Source: Eubacteriaceae bacterium (GTDB lineage Bacteria; Bacillota; Clostridia; Eubacteriales; Anaerofustaceae). Taken from it: a stretch of DNA of 64,000 bases. Positions 7,029 through 15,276 of this stretch are shown piece by piece. Location: assembly GCA_017551505.1 (NCBI GenBank), contig JAFZLL010000051.1:28817-92816 (forward strand), given 5' to 3'. Positions within the stretch are counted from its first letter, which is position 1, and every line of letters begins with the position of its first letter. A program made the position numbers and the translations under genes. The notes under the pieces are model-generated. The model was not told the origin of the DNA. It did no database searches and worked only from the letters and a program-made list of their open reading frames with translations.

Positions 7029-10000
7029 ATGGCATTTAAAGAACTTGAGAAAGGAAACGTCAACGAGAACGAAAAACAGGTCAGCGAGTATTGGGACAAG
7101 ATAGATATACTGAAACGAACGCTCGATGTCAGGGAAGGGAATCATAATTTCGTATTTTACGAAGGCCCGCCGACAGCAAATGGAAAGCCGGGCATCCATC
7201 ACGTGCTGGCCAGAACACTGAAAGACGCCGTAAATAAATACCACACGATGACTGGATACAGAGTCGTACGCAAAGCCGGATGGGATACTCACGGACTCCC
7301 TGTTGAGATCGAAGTGGAGAAGAAACTCGGCATGAGCGGGAAGGGGGATATCGAAAAATACGGTATCAGTGAATTCTGCGATAAATGCCGTGAGTCTGTA
7401 TTCTCCTACGAGGAGCTCTGGAGGAACATGACGAAGCGCATGGGGTATTTCATCGACCTCGACAATCCCTACATCACTCTGGATAACGATTATATAGAGA
7501 CCGAGTGGTGGATACTGAATCAGTTCTTCACAAAAGGCTTCATGTACGAAGGCTATAAGATCCTTCCTTACTGCCCCCGCTGCGGGACCGGACTTGCATC
7601 ACACGAAGTAGCCCAGGGCTACAAAATGATAAAGAGCGACACTGTATATGTCCCGTTTAAGGTCAAGGACAAAGACGAGTATATACTTGCATGGACGACT
7701 ACTCCGTGGACGCTGGCTGCCAACGTGGCTCTGTGCGTCAATCCCGGAGTAGATTATGTCAGGGCGGTAAATAACGGTAAGGTATATATCCTTGCCGAAG
7801 CGCTCCTTGACACAGTCCTTACAGGCGAATACGAGGTCATCGGCCGCATGAAGGGGAGTGAGCTGGAGAATATGGAATATGAACAGCTGATGCCTTTCGT
7901 GAAAGTTGATGGCAAGGCTTTCTACGTCACCCTGGGCGACTACGTTTCCACTGAAGACGGAACTGGAGTCGTACATATCGCACCGGCTTTCGGCGAGGAT
8001 GACTTTGCTCTGGGACAGAAATACGGTCTTCCTGTCGTATGCCCTGTCGACCTGTCCGGAAAATACACCGAGACTCCCTGGGCGGGGATGTTCGTCATGG
8101 ACGCTGACGAAAAGATCGTCGAATATCTTAAGAACGAAGGCAAACTGTATAAAAAGCAGAAGATGGAGCATAATTATCCTCACTGCTGGAGATGCAAGAC
8201 TCCGTTGCTTTATTATGCGAAGCCGAGCTGGTATATCGCGACGACCAAGTACAAGGACGATATCATTGCCGCGAACAAAACAGTCAACTGGTTCCCGAGC
8301 TTCGTAGGTGAGAAGCGGTTCGGCAACTGGTTGGAAAACATGAAGGATTGGGCGATCTCCCGCAACCGCTATTGGGGCACGCCTCTGAATATCTGGAAGT
8401 GCTCATGCGGGCACGTCGAGTCCATAGGATCCCGCGAAGAACTTGTTTCCAAGGCTATCGAACCGATAGACATGACCATCGAGCTGCACAGACCCTATGT
8501 AGACGAAGTGCATATTAAATGCCCTGAATGCGGAGGAACGATGAGCAGGGTGTCCGACGTTATCGACTGCTGGTTCGATTCCGGAAGCATGCCTTTCGCT
8601 CAATACCATTACCCGTTCGGGGACAGCGCTGTCTTTGAGGACCAGTATCCGGCAGATTTCATCTGCGAAGGCATCGACCAGACGAGAGGGTGGTTCTATT
8701 CATTGCTGTGCATATCGACTTTCCTGAAGAACAGGGCGCCTTATAAGAATGTCCTGGTCAACGACCTTATCCTCGACAGCAACGGCCAGAAAATGAGCAA
8801 GAGCAAGGGCAATACTGTGGATCCCTTCGAGCTTTTTGATAAATACGGCGCAGACGCGCTCAGATGGTACCTGCTGTACGTTTCGCCTGCGTGGACGCCG
8901 ACGAGATTCGATGAGGAAGGCCTGAAGGAGGTCATAAGCAAGTTCTTCACAACATTCAAGAATTCTTATTCGTTCTTTGCCCTCTATGCTAACGCTGACG
9001 GGATCAATCCGAAGGAATTTCTTGATACACCGCTGAAAGAGGACATTGACCTGTGGATGATGAGCGTCTATAACAGCCTCGTCAAGGAAGTTACAGCTGA
9101 TATGGAGGAATACGACGCCACCAAGGCTGTTCGCGCCATCCAAGAATTCGTAAATGAAAATCTTTCCAACTGGTATATCCGCCGCAACAGGAGAAGATTC
9201 TGGGAAAGCGGATTGACGGAAAGCAAGAAAGCAGTATTCGCTGTGACCTATAAAGTGCTTGAAGGCGTATGCCGCCTTGCCGCACCATTTGCACCTTATA
9301 TCACAGAGGAGATATACAGGGATCTGACCGGGAATGAGAGCGTTCACTGCGCATCCTATCCGGTATCAGACCAGAGCATGATCAATCCAGCCAGTGAGAA
9401 ACGCATGGAAACAGTGCGTACTCTCGTCTCACTTGGCCGCAGCGCAAGAGAAGATGCCAAACTGAAAGTCAGGCAGCCTCTTCAGGAAGCTATCGTAGAC
9501 GCTGCCCTGAAGCCCCAGATTGAGCAGATGATCGGGCTCATAGCCGAGGAACTCAATGTGAAGAATGTCGTCTTCAAGGATGACCTTACTGATCTGATGG
9601 ATTTCGTCATAAAGCCAGACTTTAAGGTCTGCGGTAAGCTGCTCGGGGCTAAGGTTAAGCTTCTGAGCCAGTATCTTGCAGGATGCAACGCCCCTGAGCT
9701 TTTAAAGGACGTTTCCGACGGCGGTACAGCAGTGGTGAAATTGGACGGGGAGACAGTGAACGTGACCAAAGATATGCTGGATGTACGTATCTCTGCAAAA
9801 GAAGGCTTTGACGTTCAGATGCAGAACAACCTGTTCATGGTGCTGAACACCAATCTTACAGATGAGCTTCTCAGCGAAGGGTACGCCCGTGAGATCGTTT
9901 CTAAAGTCCAGCAGATAAGGAAGAACAGCGGTTATGACGTAAGCGACCGTATCGACCTGTTCATCTATTCGGGCGATACTATCAGTAAAGCCATTAAGGA

Positions 10001-10118
10001 GAACGAAGAGTATATTAAAGAGGAAACGCTTGCTTTATCCATCGTATTGGGCGAGACAGACGGGGAAAAAGTCAGCCTGAACGGACAGGAAGCGGTAATA
10101 AAAACTGTCAGAAAATAG
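7029..10118 (+). CDS. ileS: Isoleucyl-tRNA synthetase
   Basis: 1029 residues. It charges tRNA-Ile with isoleucine in the cytoplasm. The class I HIGH motif appears as GIHHVL in NGKPGIHHVLARTLKD, and the KMSKS motif is intact in NGQKMSKSKGN. The editing CP1 domain is present (WTTTPWTLAANVALCV; EDDFALGQKYGLPVVCPVD). The C-terminal anticodon region is long and lacks the zinc-finger end of the E. coli-type enzyme. Length and the HHVL variant point to the eukaryote-like type 2 IleRS, a group known for low sensitivity to mupirocin; that property is inferred. The ATG at 7029 is chosen for GGAGGT at 7019 and the family-typical N-terminus; the frame is open upstream through the T-box. Confidence 0.96.
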   Translation: MAFKELEKGNVNENEKQVSEYWDKIDILKRTLDVREGNHNFVFYEGPPTANGKPGIHHVLARTLKDAVNKYHTMTGYRVVRKAGWDTHGLPVEIEVEKKLGMSGKGDIEKYGISEFCDKCRESVFSYEELWRNMTKRMGYFIDLDNPYITLDNDYIETEWWILNQFFTKGFMYEGYKILPYCPRCGTGLASHEVAQGYKMIKSDTVYVPFKVKDKDEYILAWTTTPWTLAANVALCVNPGVDYVRAVNNGKVYILAEALLDTVLTGEYEVIGRMKGSELENMEYEQLMPFVKVDGKAFYVTLGDYVSTEDGTGVVHIAPAFGEDDFALGQKYGLPVVCPVDLSGKYTETPWAGMFVMDADEKIVEYLKNEGKLYKKQKMEHNYPHCWRCKTPLLYYAKPSWYIATTKYKDDIIAANKTVNWFPSFVGEKRFGNWLENMKDWAISRNRYWGTPLNIWKCSCGHVESIGSREELVSKAIEPIDMTIELHRPYVDEVHIKCPECGGTMSRVSDVIDCWFDSGSMPFAQYHYPFGDSAVFEDQYPADFICEGIDQTRGWFYSLLCISTFLKNRAPYKNVLVNDLILDSNGQKMSKSKGNTVDPFELFDKYGADALRWYLLYVSPAWTPTRFDEEGLKEVISKFFTTFKNSYSFFALYANADGINPKEFLDTPLKEDIDLWMMSVYNSLVKEVTADMEEYDATKAVRAIQEFVNENLSNWYIRRNRRRFWESGLTESKKAVFAVTYKVLEGVCRLAAPFAPYITEEIYRDLTGNESVHCASYPVSDQSMINPASEKRMETVRTLVSLGRSAREDAKLKVRQPLQEAIVDAALKPQIEQMIGLIAEELNVKNVVFKDDLTDLMDFVIKPDFKVCGKLLGAKVKLLSQYLAGCNAPELLKDVSDGGTAVVKLDGETVNVTKDMLDVRISAKEGFDVQMQNNLFMVLNTNLTDELLSEGYAREIVSKVQQIRKNSGYDVSDRIDLFIYSGDTISKAIKENEEYIKEETLALSIVLGETDGEKVSLNGQEAVIKTVRK

Positions 10119-10263
10119 TCTTGCACGGGAAGATATATCGGCATCGTTCTTTTCTGTGCAGATCATCCATATGAAGGTTTTGCAGGACTGGCAATATGTT
10201 AACAGCCTGTGCCTGCAAATATAACTATACGGATACAATTTTATACAAAGGGGTCTAACTGAT

Positions 10264-11724
10264 ATGGATAATCCAAATTCAGGCAATAACAACGATTATA
10301 CGATCAGGATCGTCGATCTGATCTGGTATATCCTCTCAAAATGGCGTTCTATCGTCATATCGATGCTGATCTTTGCGCTCACTGTGGCTGCGCTTGGCTA
10401 CTGCATGAATGTAAAGACCAATAAATCGATGCGCACTAGAGAGTACTATATCCAGCGTCTGAATGAGTCATCAGAGCATTCACAGGAGGAGATAGAAAAA
10501 CTCGATGTGCTGGCCAGGATCATCTCAAGGCACAATGAGCTGGTCGAAGGGCAGAATCAGTATTTCCAGAGTTCGATCTTAGCGCATATGGACTGGATGA
10601 ATGTAGTGACTGCTACCTCTTCATATCGAGTGGATCTGAATACGAAAGCGGATATTGCCGAGCTCTATATTTTGGCGGACGCCTTCAGCAGCAGGCTCAA
10701 TTCGGAAGAATTCCTCGCCGATGCTGCCGAAAAACTCGGAACTGAGCCTAAATATCTTGATGAGCTGTTCAGTACACGGTACGTTATACCTCAGCCTTCT
10801 TCATCCGTTGATAATTCCAACGGGTTCAAAACGGTGATAATCTATCTGAGTGTCAAGGGCATGGACCGCGAATTCTGCGATAAAGTGCTTGCGGAAGGAG
10901 ATCGGATGGTAGACCAGATCAGCGGTGAACTCAGCAGTTCTGTCACGGAGAATACTGCAAGCTATATCCGAACGGTATTCAACACTGTCAGGGATAAAAG
11001 TATAAGGGACGCTCAGCAAGAAGAAGAGAAATCATATAATGCACAGGTTACACAGGTGAACAATCTTCTGTCAGGGCTTACGAAAGCCGAAAAGCAGTAT
11101 GTGGAAGCAATCGCGAAATTGTCAGAAGAACAGAGTGAAGAGCCTGTCCAATTCATCAATCGATTGGCAATTATAAAATACTTTGTTGTCGGCCTGATCC
11201 TTGGCGGGTTCGCCGGCGCAGCATTTCATGCCGCGATGTATGTTCTTGGAAATGCCGTCAGGAATCCGTTCGCCCTGGAGGACATGCACGGGGTCAGGAC
11301 TTATTTAAGGGAAGCAGATATCGGGAAACGCAGGTGGCCGGACGGAATAATATACAAGGCAAGATATAATCAGGACAAGGTATTTGAAAGCGGCAATCTA
11401 TTCGAAATACTGGGAGCCGAACTGTCTGCACAGGCGAAAAAGGAAGGACTGAAAAAGATTCTGGTCACAGGGACAGAGCTCGCTGAAGAAGATGAGGAGC
11501 TCATCGACGGTCTTAGAGCATTCATGGCCGGAAATGGCGTTGAAGTGATCAGCGGTAAAGATATCATGTATTCTCAGGAGCTTATCGAAGCTTCTGAGGA
11601 CGCAGATGCCGCTGTGGTCATGGAAAGAGCAGGGCATTCCAACTATCATAAAGTGCAAAAGGAAATGGAATTCATGAAGTTCCACAAGCTCCCTGTCCTG
11701 GCAGGGATCATGACGGTCGAATAA
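10264..11724 (+). CDS. Wzz-like polysaccharide chain-length protein with a P-loop-less BY-kinase-like domain
   Basis: 486 residues. A cytoplasmic start (YTIRIVDLIWYILSKWRSI) is followed by TM1 at ~29-50, a largely helical extracellular region of ~240 residues, and TM2 at ~300-325 (VVGLILGGFAGAAFHAAMYV). This is the Wzz/CapA two-helix layout of proteins setting chain length in capsule or exopolysaccharide export. The C-terminal ~90 residues resemble a compact CpsD/BY-kinase domain: a first strand KKILVTG, then DADAAVVMERAGHSNYHKV and LPVLAGIM, which match the ADAVVLVVRAG and VLGVVLN blocks. No GxxxxGK[ST] Walker A loop and no Tyr cluster are present, so kinase activity is unlikely. No glycosyltransferases lie nearby. 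A terminator follows directly. Confidence 0.72.
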   Translation: MDNPNSGNNNDYTIRIVDLIWYILSKWRSIVISMLIFALTVAALGYCMNVKTNKSMRTREYYIQRLNESSEHSQEEIEKLDVLARIISRHNELVEGQNQYFQSSILAHMDWMNVVTATSSYRVDLNTKADIAELYILADAFSSRLNSEEFLADAAEKLGTEPKYLDELFSTRYVIPQPSSSVDNSNGFKTVIIYLSVKGMDREFCDKVLAEGDRMVDQISGELSSSVTENTASYIRTVFNTVRDKSIRDAQQEEEKSYNAQVTQVNNLLSGLTKAEKQYVEAIAKLSEEQSEEPVQFINRLAIIKYFVVGLILGGFAGAAFHAAMYVLGNAVRNPFALEDMHGVRTYLREADIGKRRWPDGIIYKARYNQDKVFESGNLFEILGAELSAQAKKEGLKKILVTGTELAEEDEELIDGLRAFMAGNGVEVISGKDIMYSQELIEASEDADAAVVMERAGHSNYHKVQKEMEFMKFHKLPVLAGIMTVE

Positions 11725-11764
11725 GTCGATTGTGCATCAGGTTGTCAAAGGACTGGATTCTTTA

Positions 11765-11796
11765 AGCGGCAGATTGCTTTCTGCCGCTCTTTTTTA
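11765..11796 (+). terminator. Terminator after the Wzz-like gene
   Basis: agcggcag (11765-11772) pairs with ctgccgct (11781-11788), followed by a T-rich run. Confidence 0.88.
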
Positions 11797-11894
11797 AATA
11801 GTAAGATCCCCTTAGTTGCCTGTCGGATCATGATAGAGCGTGATGTCTGATTTTCATTTGCATAATAATATGACCTCCTGGTCTGCTTATATAG

Positions 11895-11900
11895 TATAAT
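11895..11900 (+). promoter_or_regulatory. -10 box of the 11.9-16.7 kb operon
   Basis: Perfect TATAAT about 40 nt before the start of the 11939 gene, in an AT-rich stretch. A good -35 box is not obvious; a TGACCT sequence lies 18 nt upstream. The next terminator downstream is at 16.73 kb, so this may drive five genes. Confidence 0.5.
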
Positions 11901-11938
11901 GAAAAAGGTATATGTTATAGATTCGAAAGGAAGAAGAA

Positions 11939-12373
11939 ATGAAGTACTTTATTTTCCAGAGGCAGAAGGATTCCGATCAGGAATTCATAAGTGATTTCGA
12001 TAATATGACTCTCACAGGCGAACTGAATGAAGCTCAGCAGGTCGCTGAAAACGAGCTTGAGTTCATTGATACAGCCTTTCTGCATCAGCAGGGTTTTTTC
12101 GAGATGGATACCGATCTTCTGAAAGTGGCATTCGATCCGTCAAAATGGTATCGCCCGAACCTTAAGGGATTGAAACCGACGGGAAAGTCAGGCGATGCGG
12201 TCTTGGGGAATACCGGAATAACCGGTACTAAAAAGAATGCTTTCGGAAGCGACACGGAAACAAATCATCGGACAGTCAAAAGCTCCTCCGGCACCGGCGT
12301 TGGCCGCAGTTTCGGCCCAGGTGGGCGCGGTAAAGGCCCCGGTACCGGAAATCGCGGGGGCAGCAGAGGATAG
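11939..12373 (+). CDS. Hypothetical protein with glycine-rich C-terminus
   Basis: 144 residues, not recognised. The first ~80 residues look folded and acidic (DNMTLTGELNEAQQVAENEL; VAFDPSKWYRPNLKGL). Residues ~85-144 become low-complexity Gly/Ser/Thr/Arg sequence ending in GGRGKGPGTGNRGGSRG, which looks disordered and basic and could bind nucleic acid or a membrane surface. AAAGGAAG stands before the ATG. It is the first gene of an apparent operon with the ICMT-like methyltransferase, whose start follows 7 nt after this stop. There is no signal peptide. The function is unknown. Confidence 0.6.
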   Translation: MKYFIFQRQKDSDQEFISDFDNMTLTGELNEAQQVAENELEFIDTAFLHQQGFFEMDTDLLKVAFDPSKWYRPNLKGLKPTGKSGDAVLGNTGITGTKKNAFGSDTETNHRTVKSSSGTGVGRSFGPGGRGKGPGTGNRGGSRG

Positions 12374-12380
12374 TCGCGAA

Positions 12381-13049
12381 TTGAAACTGTTTTTAGAAGC
12401 CGTTTTCAAAGTCGCGTTCGGCTTTGCGATGCTGGCTGCCCTTCTGTTTGTGCCGGCAGGTACATTGAATTATCCGGGAGCTTGGCTGATGCTTGGCCTG
12501 CTTTTTGTCCCAATGATAATCATTGGCTCTGTTCTTTTCTTAAAAGCGCCAGATCTGCTCGCCAGGAGGCTGAATACCAAGGAACAGAACGTGGCTCAGC
12601 GGAAGGTTTTAAGCTTTTCACTGGTTCTTTTCCCAGCTATGCTCATTCTGTCCGGTCTTGACTTCAGGTTCAGTATGTCTCGCCTCCCCGGCTGGATATC
12701 CCCTGTTGCCGGAACGGTGTTCCTGATCGGCTACCTGCTTTATGCCGAAGTCCTCAGGGAAAACGCATATCTGTCCAGAACTGTCGAGGTACAGCAAGGA
12801 CAGAAGCTCATCGATAAAGGAGCATACGGAGTGGTCCGCCATCCGATGTACGCTGCCACGATATTGATGTTCGTCTCAATGCCGCTGGTCCTCGGCTCGT
12901 TTTGGGCTTTTCTGCTGATGCTCGTGTGCTACCCTGTGATCATAGCCTTCCGTATCAGGGATGAGGAAAAGACTCTTGCAGAGGGTCTCGAAGGCTATTT
13001 GGATTATATGAAAAGAGTGAAGTACAGGATATTGCCCTATATCTGGTAA
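12381..13049 (+). CDS. Isoprenylcysteine carboxyl methyltransferase (ICMT) family membrane protein
   Basis: About 222 residues with five to six hydrophobic helices. The family signature is YGVVRHPMYAATIL, followed by RIRDEEKTLAEG and a C-terminal KRVKYRILPYIW; these form the SAM-binding end of ICMT/PEMT-type methyltransferases. Bacterial members methylate lipids or other small hydrophobic substrates; the acceptor here is unknown. The frame is open back to 12237, but the TTG at 12381 is preferred: AGAGGA stands 10 nt before it, the resulting start LKLFLEAVFKVAFGF matches the usual beginning of this family, and it avoids a 137-bp overlap with the previous gene. Confidence 0.82.
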   Translation: MKLFLEAVFKVAFGFAMLAALLFVPAGTLNYPGAWLMLGLLFVPMIIIGSVLFLKAPDLLARRLNTKEQNVAQRKVLSFSLVLFPAMLILSGLDFRFSMSRLPGWISPVAGTVFLIGYLLYAEVLRENAYLSRTVEVQQGQKLIDKGAYGVVRHPMYAATILMFVSMPLVLGSFWAFLLMLVCYPVIIAFRIRDEEKTLAEGLEGYLDYMKRVKYRILPYIW

Positions 13050-13070
13050 ATATACTGCAGGGAGGAGACA

Positions 13071-14642
13071 ATGGAGAATCCTTTGATACTTGCCTTTGAC
13101 GTAGGCACGCAGAACGTTAGGGCGATGCTCATCGATAACCACGGAAATGTCGAGGATATCGAGAAAATAACCTACGATAGTCCTTATTATTCTAAGGAAA
13201 CCGGCTGGGCTGAACAATCCTGCGATTATTATTGGGATAATATGTGTCATGCAAGCCGTGTCTTAAGGTCCAGGAACGAACAGGCTTATGCCTCCCGTCT
13301 GATAGGAGTGACGCTCACTGCTATACGCGATACGATAGTCTGCGTGGATAAAAAGTATGAACCGCTGAGGGATGCTATACTCTGGGTCGATAATCGCCAG
13401 ACGGAATATGACAGGGATTTTCCTTTGTTCCTGAGGCTGATTTACAAGATCACGGGAATGTATAAGACTGCCTGTGCGCAGCGTGCTTCATCCGCCTGCA
13501 ACTGGATCATGAATCACGAGAGTGAACTCTGGAAAAAGACGCATAAGCTGATGATGCTTCCTGGCTACCTCACCTGCCGTCTTACGGGAAATCCGGCGGA
13601 CAGCACCGCGAACATGATCGGACATATTCCCTTCGATGCCCGTACCTTCGACTGGATGAAAAAGGGAGACATCAAGCGCAAGGTCTTCGATATACCGAAT
13701 TCAAAGCTGGTGGATCTGGTGGATCCCGGCAGTCTTCTTGGCGGAATCACCGGGGAGGCTTCTCTGGATACAGGCATACCGGAAGGCATGCCTGTCTATG
13801 CCACAGGCAGCGATAAGGGATGCGAAACGCTGGGACTTTCAGTGACATCCATGGAAAAGGCTTCCTTAAGCTTCGGTACTACGGCCACAGTGCAGATGAC
13901 CACCAGGGATTATATCGAACCGCAGCGCTTTATCCCGCCTTTTCCTGCTGTTATCAAAGGCTTTGTGAACCCGGAGGTAGAGATCAACAGGGGCTACTGG
14001 CTGGTAAACTGGTTCCTGAAGGAATTTGCCGAGGACAAGATTGAGGAAGCAAAGGAAAAAGGCGTAGACCCCGAAGATATCCTTAATTCACAGCTGAATG
14101 ATGTGCCTCCCGGAAGCGGTGGCCTCATTTCCCAGCCATATTTTACTCCGGGTCTCAATAATCCTCTTGCGAAGGGTGCCGTCATAGGTTTTTCGGACGA
14201 TGTCACCAAGGCGCATCTTTACCGTTCGATCATAGAAGGCATCAATTTTGCCCTGATAGAAGGCCTGAAGAGCATTGAGAAGAGCGCCAATGTCAAGGTA
14301 ACGGAGCTGTATGCCGCCGGAGGCGGATCAAAAAGCGATGAGATACTCCAGATCACTGCCGATATGTTCGGAAGACCGGTCAAGCGCATACAGACATCGG
14401 AGGCTGCCGGGCTCGGCGCGGCGATGATAGGTTTCAACGCCGCAGGGGTCTTTGAGAGCATCGAGGATGCCGTCGAGAAAATGGTCCACATAAAAGATAC
14501 TTTTGAACCCGACGAGAAGGTTCATGAAATCTACGAAGCGCTGTATTCCGGTGTGTTCGTGAAGATCCTTGGCAGGCTGACCCCGCTTTATCAGAAAGAA
14601 AAAGAACTTGAACGCCGGTTTATGCCCGGGGAAGGAAAATAG
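13071..14642 (+). CDS. FGGY-family carbohydrate kinase
   Basis: 523 residues, usual FGGY length. The N-terminal phosphate loop is LAFDVGTQNVRAMLID. The substrate-side region contains CVDKKYEPLRDAILWVDNRQ, and the C-terminal adenosine motif is AAGGGSKSDEILQITADMF. These kinases phosphorylate sugars or polyols such as xylulose, glycerol or ribulose; the exact substrate is not evident. GGGAGGAG stands before the ATG. Three bases separate it from udk, so the two are co-transcribed. The pairing with a uridine kinase and a peptidase does not point to a known sugar pathway. Confidence 0.85.
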   Translation: MENPLILAFDVGTQNVRAMLIDNHGNVEDIEKITYDSPYYSKETGWAEQSCDYYWDNMCHASRVLRSRNEQAYASRLIGVTLTAIRDTIVCVDKKYEPLRDAILWVDNRQTEYDRDFPLFLRLIYKITGMYKTACAQRASSACNWIMNHESELWKKTHKLMMLPGYLTCRLTGNPADSTANMIGHIPFDARTFDWMKKGDIKRKVFDIPNSKLVDLVDPGSLLGGITGEASLDTGIPEGMPVYATGSDKGCETLGLSVTSMEKASLSFGTTATVQMTTRDYIEPQRFIPPFPAVIKGFVNPEVEINRGYWLVNWFLKEFAEDKIEEAKEKGVDPEDILNSQLNDVPPGSGGLISQPYFTPGLNNPLAKGAVIGFSDDVTKAHLYRSIIEGINFALIEGLKSIEKSANVKVTELYAAGGGSKSDEILQITADMFGRPVKRIQTSEAAGLGAAMIGFNAAGVFESIEDAVEKMVHIKDTFEPDEKVHEIYEALYSGVFVKILGRLTPLYQKEKELERRFMPGEGK

Positions 14643-14645
14643 AAT

Positions 14646-15269
14646 ATGGAAGACAGACCACTGGTCATTGGCATCGCGGGAGGAAGCGGAAGCGGAAAAT
14701 CCACGATCACAGAAAGGATAAAGGAACAGTTCCCTGACAATGTCGCTGTGATATGCCACGACAACTATTATAAATCCCATGACGATATGCCGCTTGAAGA
14801 CAGGGCGAAGATAAATTACGACCATCCGGACGCATTCGATACTTTCCTGATGGTAGAAGACCTAAAAAAACTGAAGGAATGGCAGACTGTCGAGATACCG
14901 ACTTATTCATATATCGTACACAACAGGCTGGAGGAGACCATTACCGTGGAACCGAAGGATGTCATCCTTGCCGAAGGGATCCTGCTCTTCGAAGACGAGG
15001 CCATGCGCGACCTCATCGATATAAAGATCTTCGTGGATGCCCCTGCAGACCTGAGGTTTATACGAAGGATGCTTAGGGATGTCAACGAGAGAGGCCGCAC
15101 GCTCGACAGCGTGGTCAGCCAGTATATCACCACCGTCAAACCTATGCACGATAAGTTCGTCGAACCGACAAAGGATTTCGCCGATATCATCGTCACCGGC
15201 GGAGGATTCAACGAAATCGCCATCGACATCATCTCATCCAAGGTCGCGGCGTGGGTCGGAAGGAAATAA
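14646..15269 (+). CDS. udk: Uridine kinase
   Basis: 207 residues. It phosphorylates uridine and cytidine to UMP and CMP in pyrimidine salvage. The Walker A motif is GIAGGSGSGKSTI, and the family motifs CHDNYYKSHDDMP and NYDHPDAFDT (substrate and catalytic Asp region) are in place. The later block RRMLRDVNERGRTLDSV is the LID region with its arginines. Full length. It lies between the FGGY kinase and the M20 peptidase in one operon and fits with the nucleoside importer and deoD elsewhere in the window. Confidence 0.93.
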   Translation: MEDRPLVIGIAGGSGSGKSTITERIKEQFPDNVAVICHDNYYKSHDDMPLEDRAKINYDHPDAFDTFLMVEDLKKLKEWQTVEIPTYSYIVHNRLEETITVEPKDVILAEGILLFEDEAMRDLIDIKIFVDAPADLRFIRRMLRDVNERGRTLDSVVSQYITTVKPMHDKFVEPTKDFADIIVTGGGFNEIAIDIISSKVAAWVGRK

Positions 15270-15276
15270 GGGTGAT

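Noticed and set aside
12237..12380. N-terminal extension of the ICMT-like protein (Ala/Pro-rich, about 48 residues)
   Set aside because: It overlaps the Gly-rich gene in another frame, lacks an RBS, and does not resemble the family start; the TTG at 12381 fits better.
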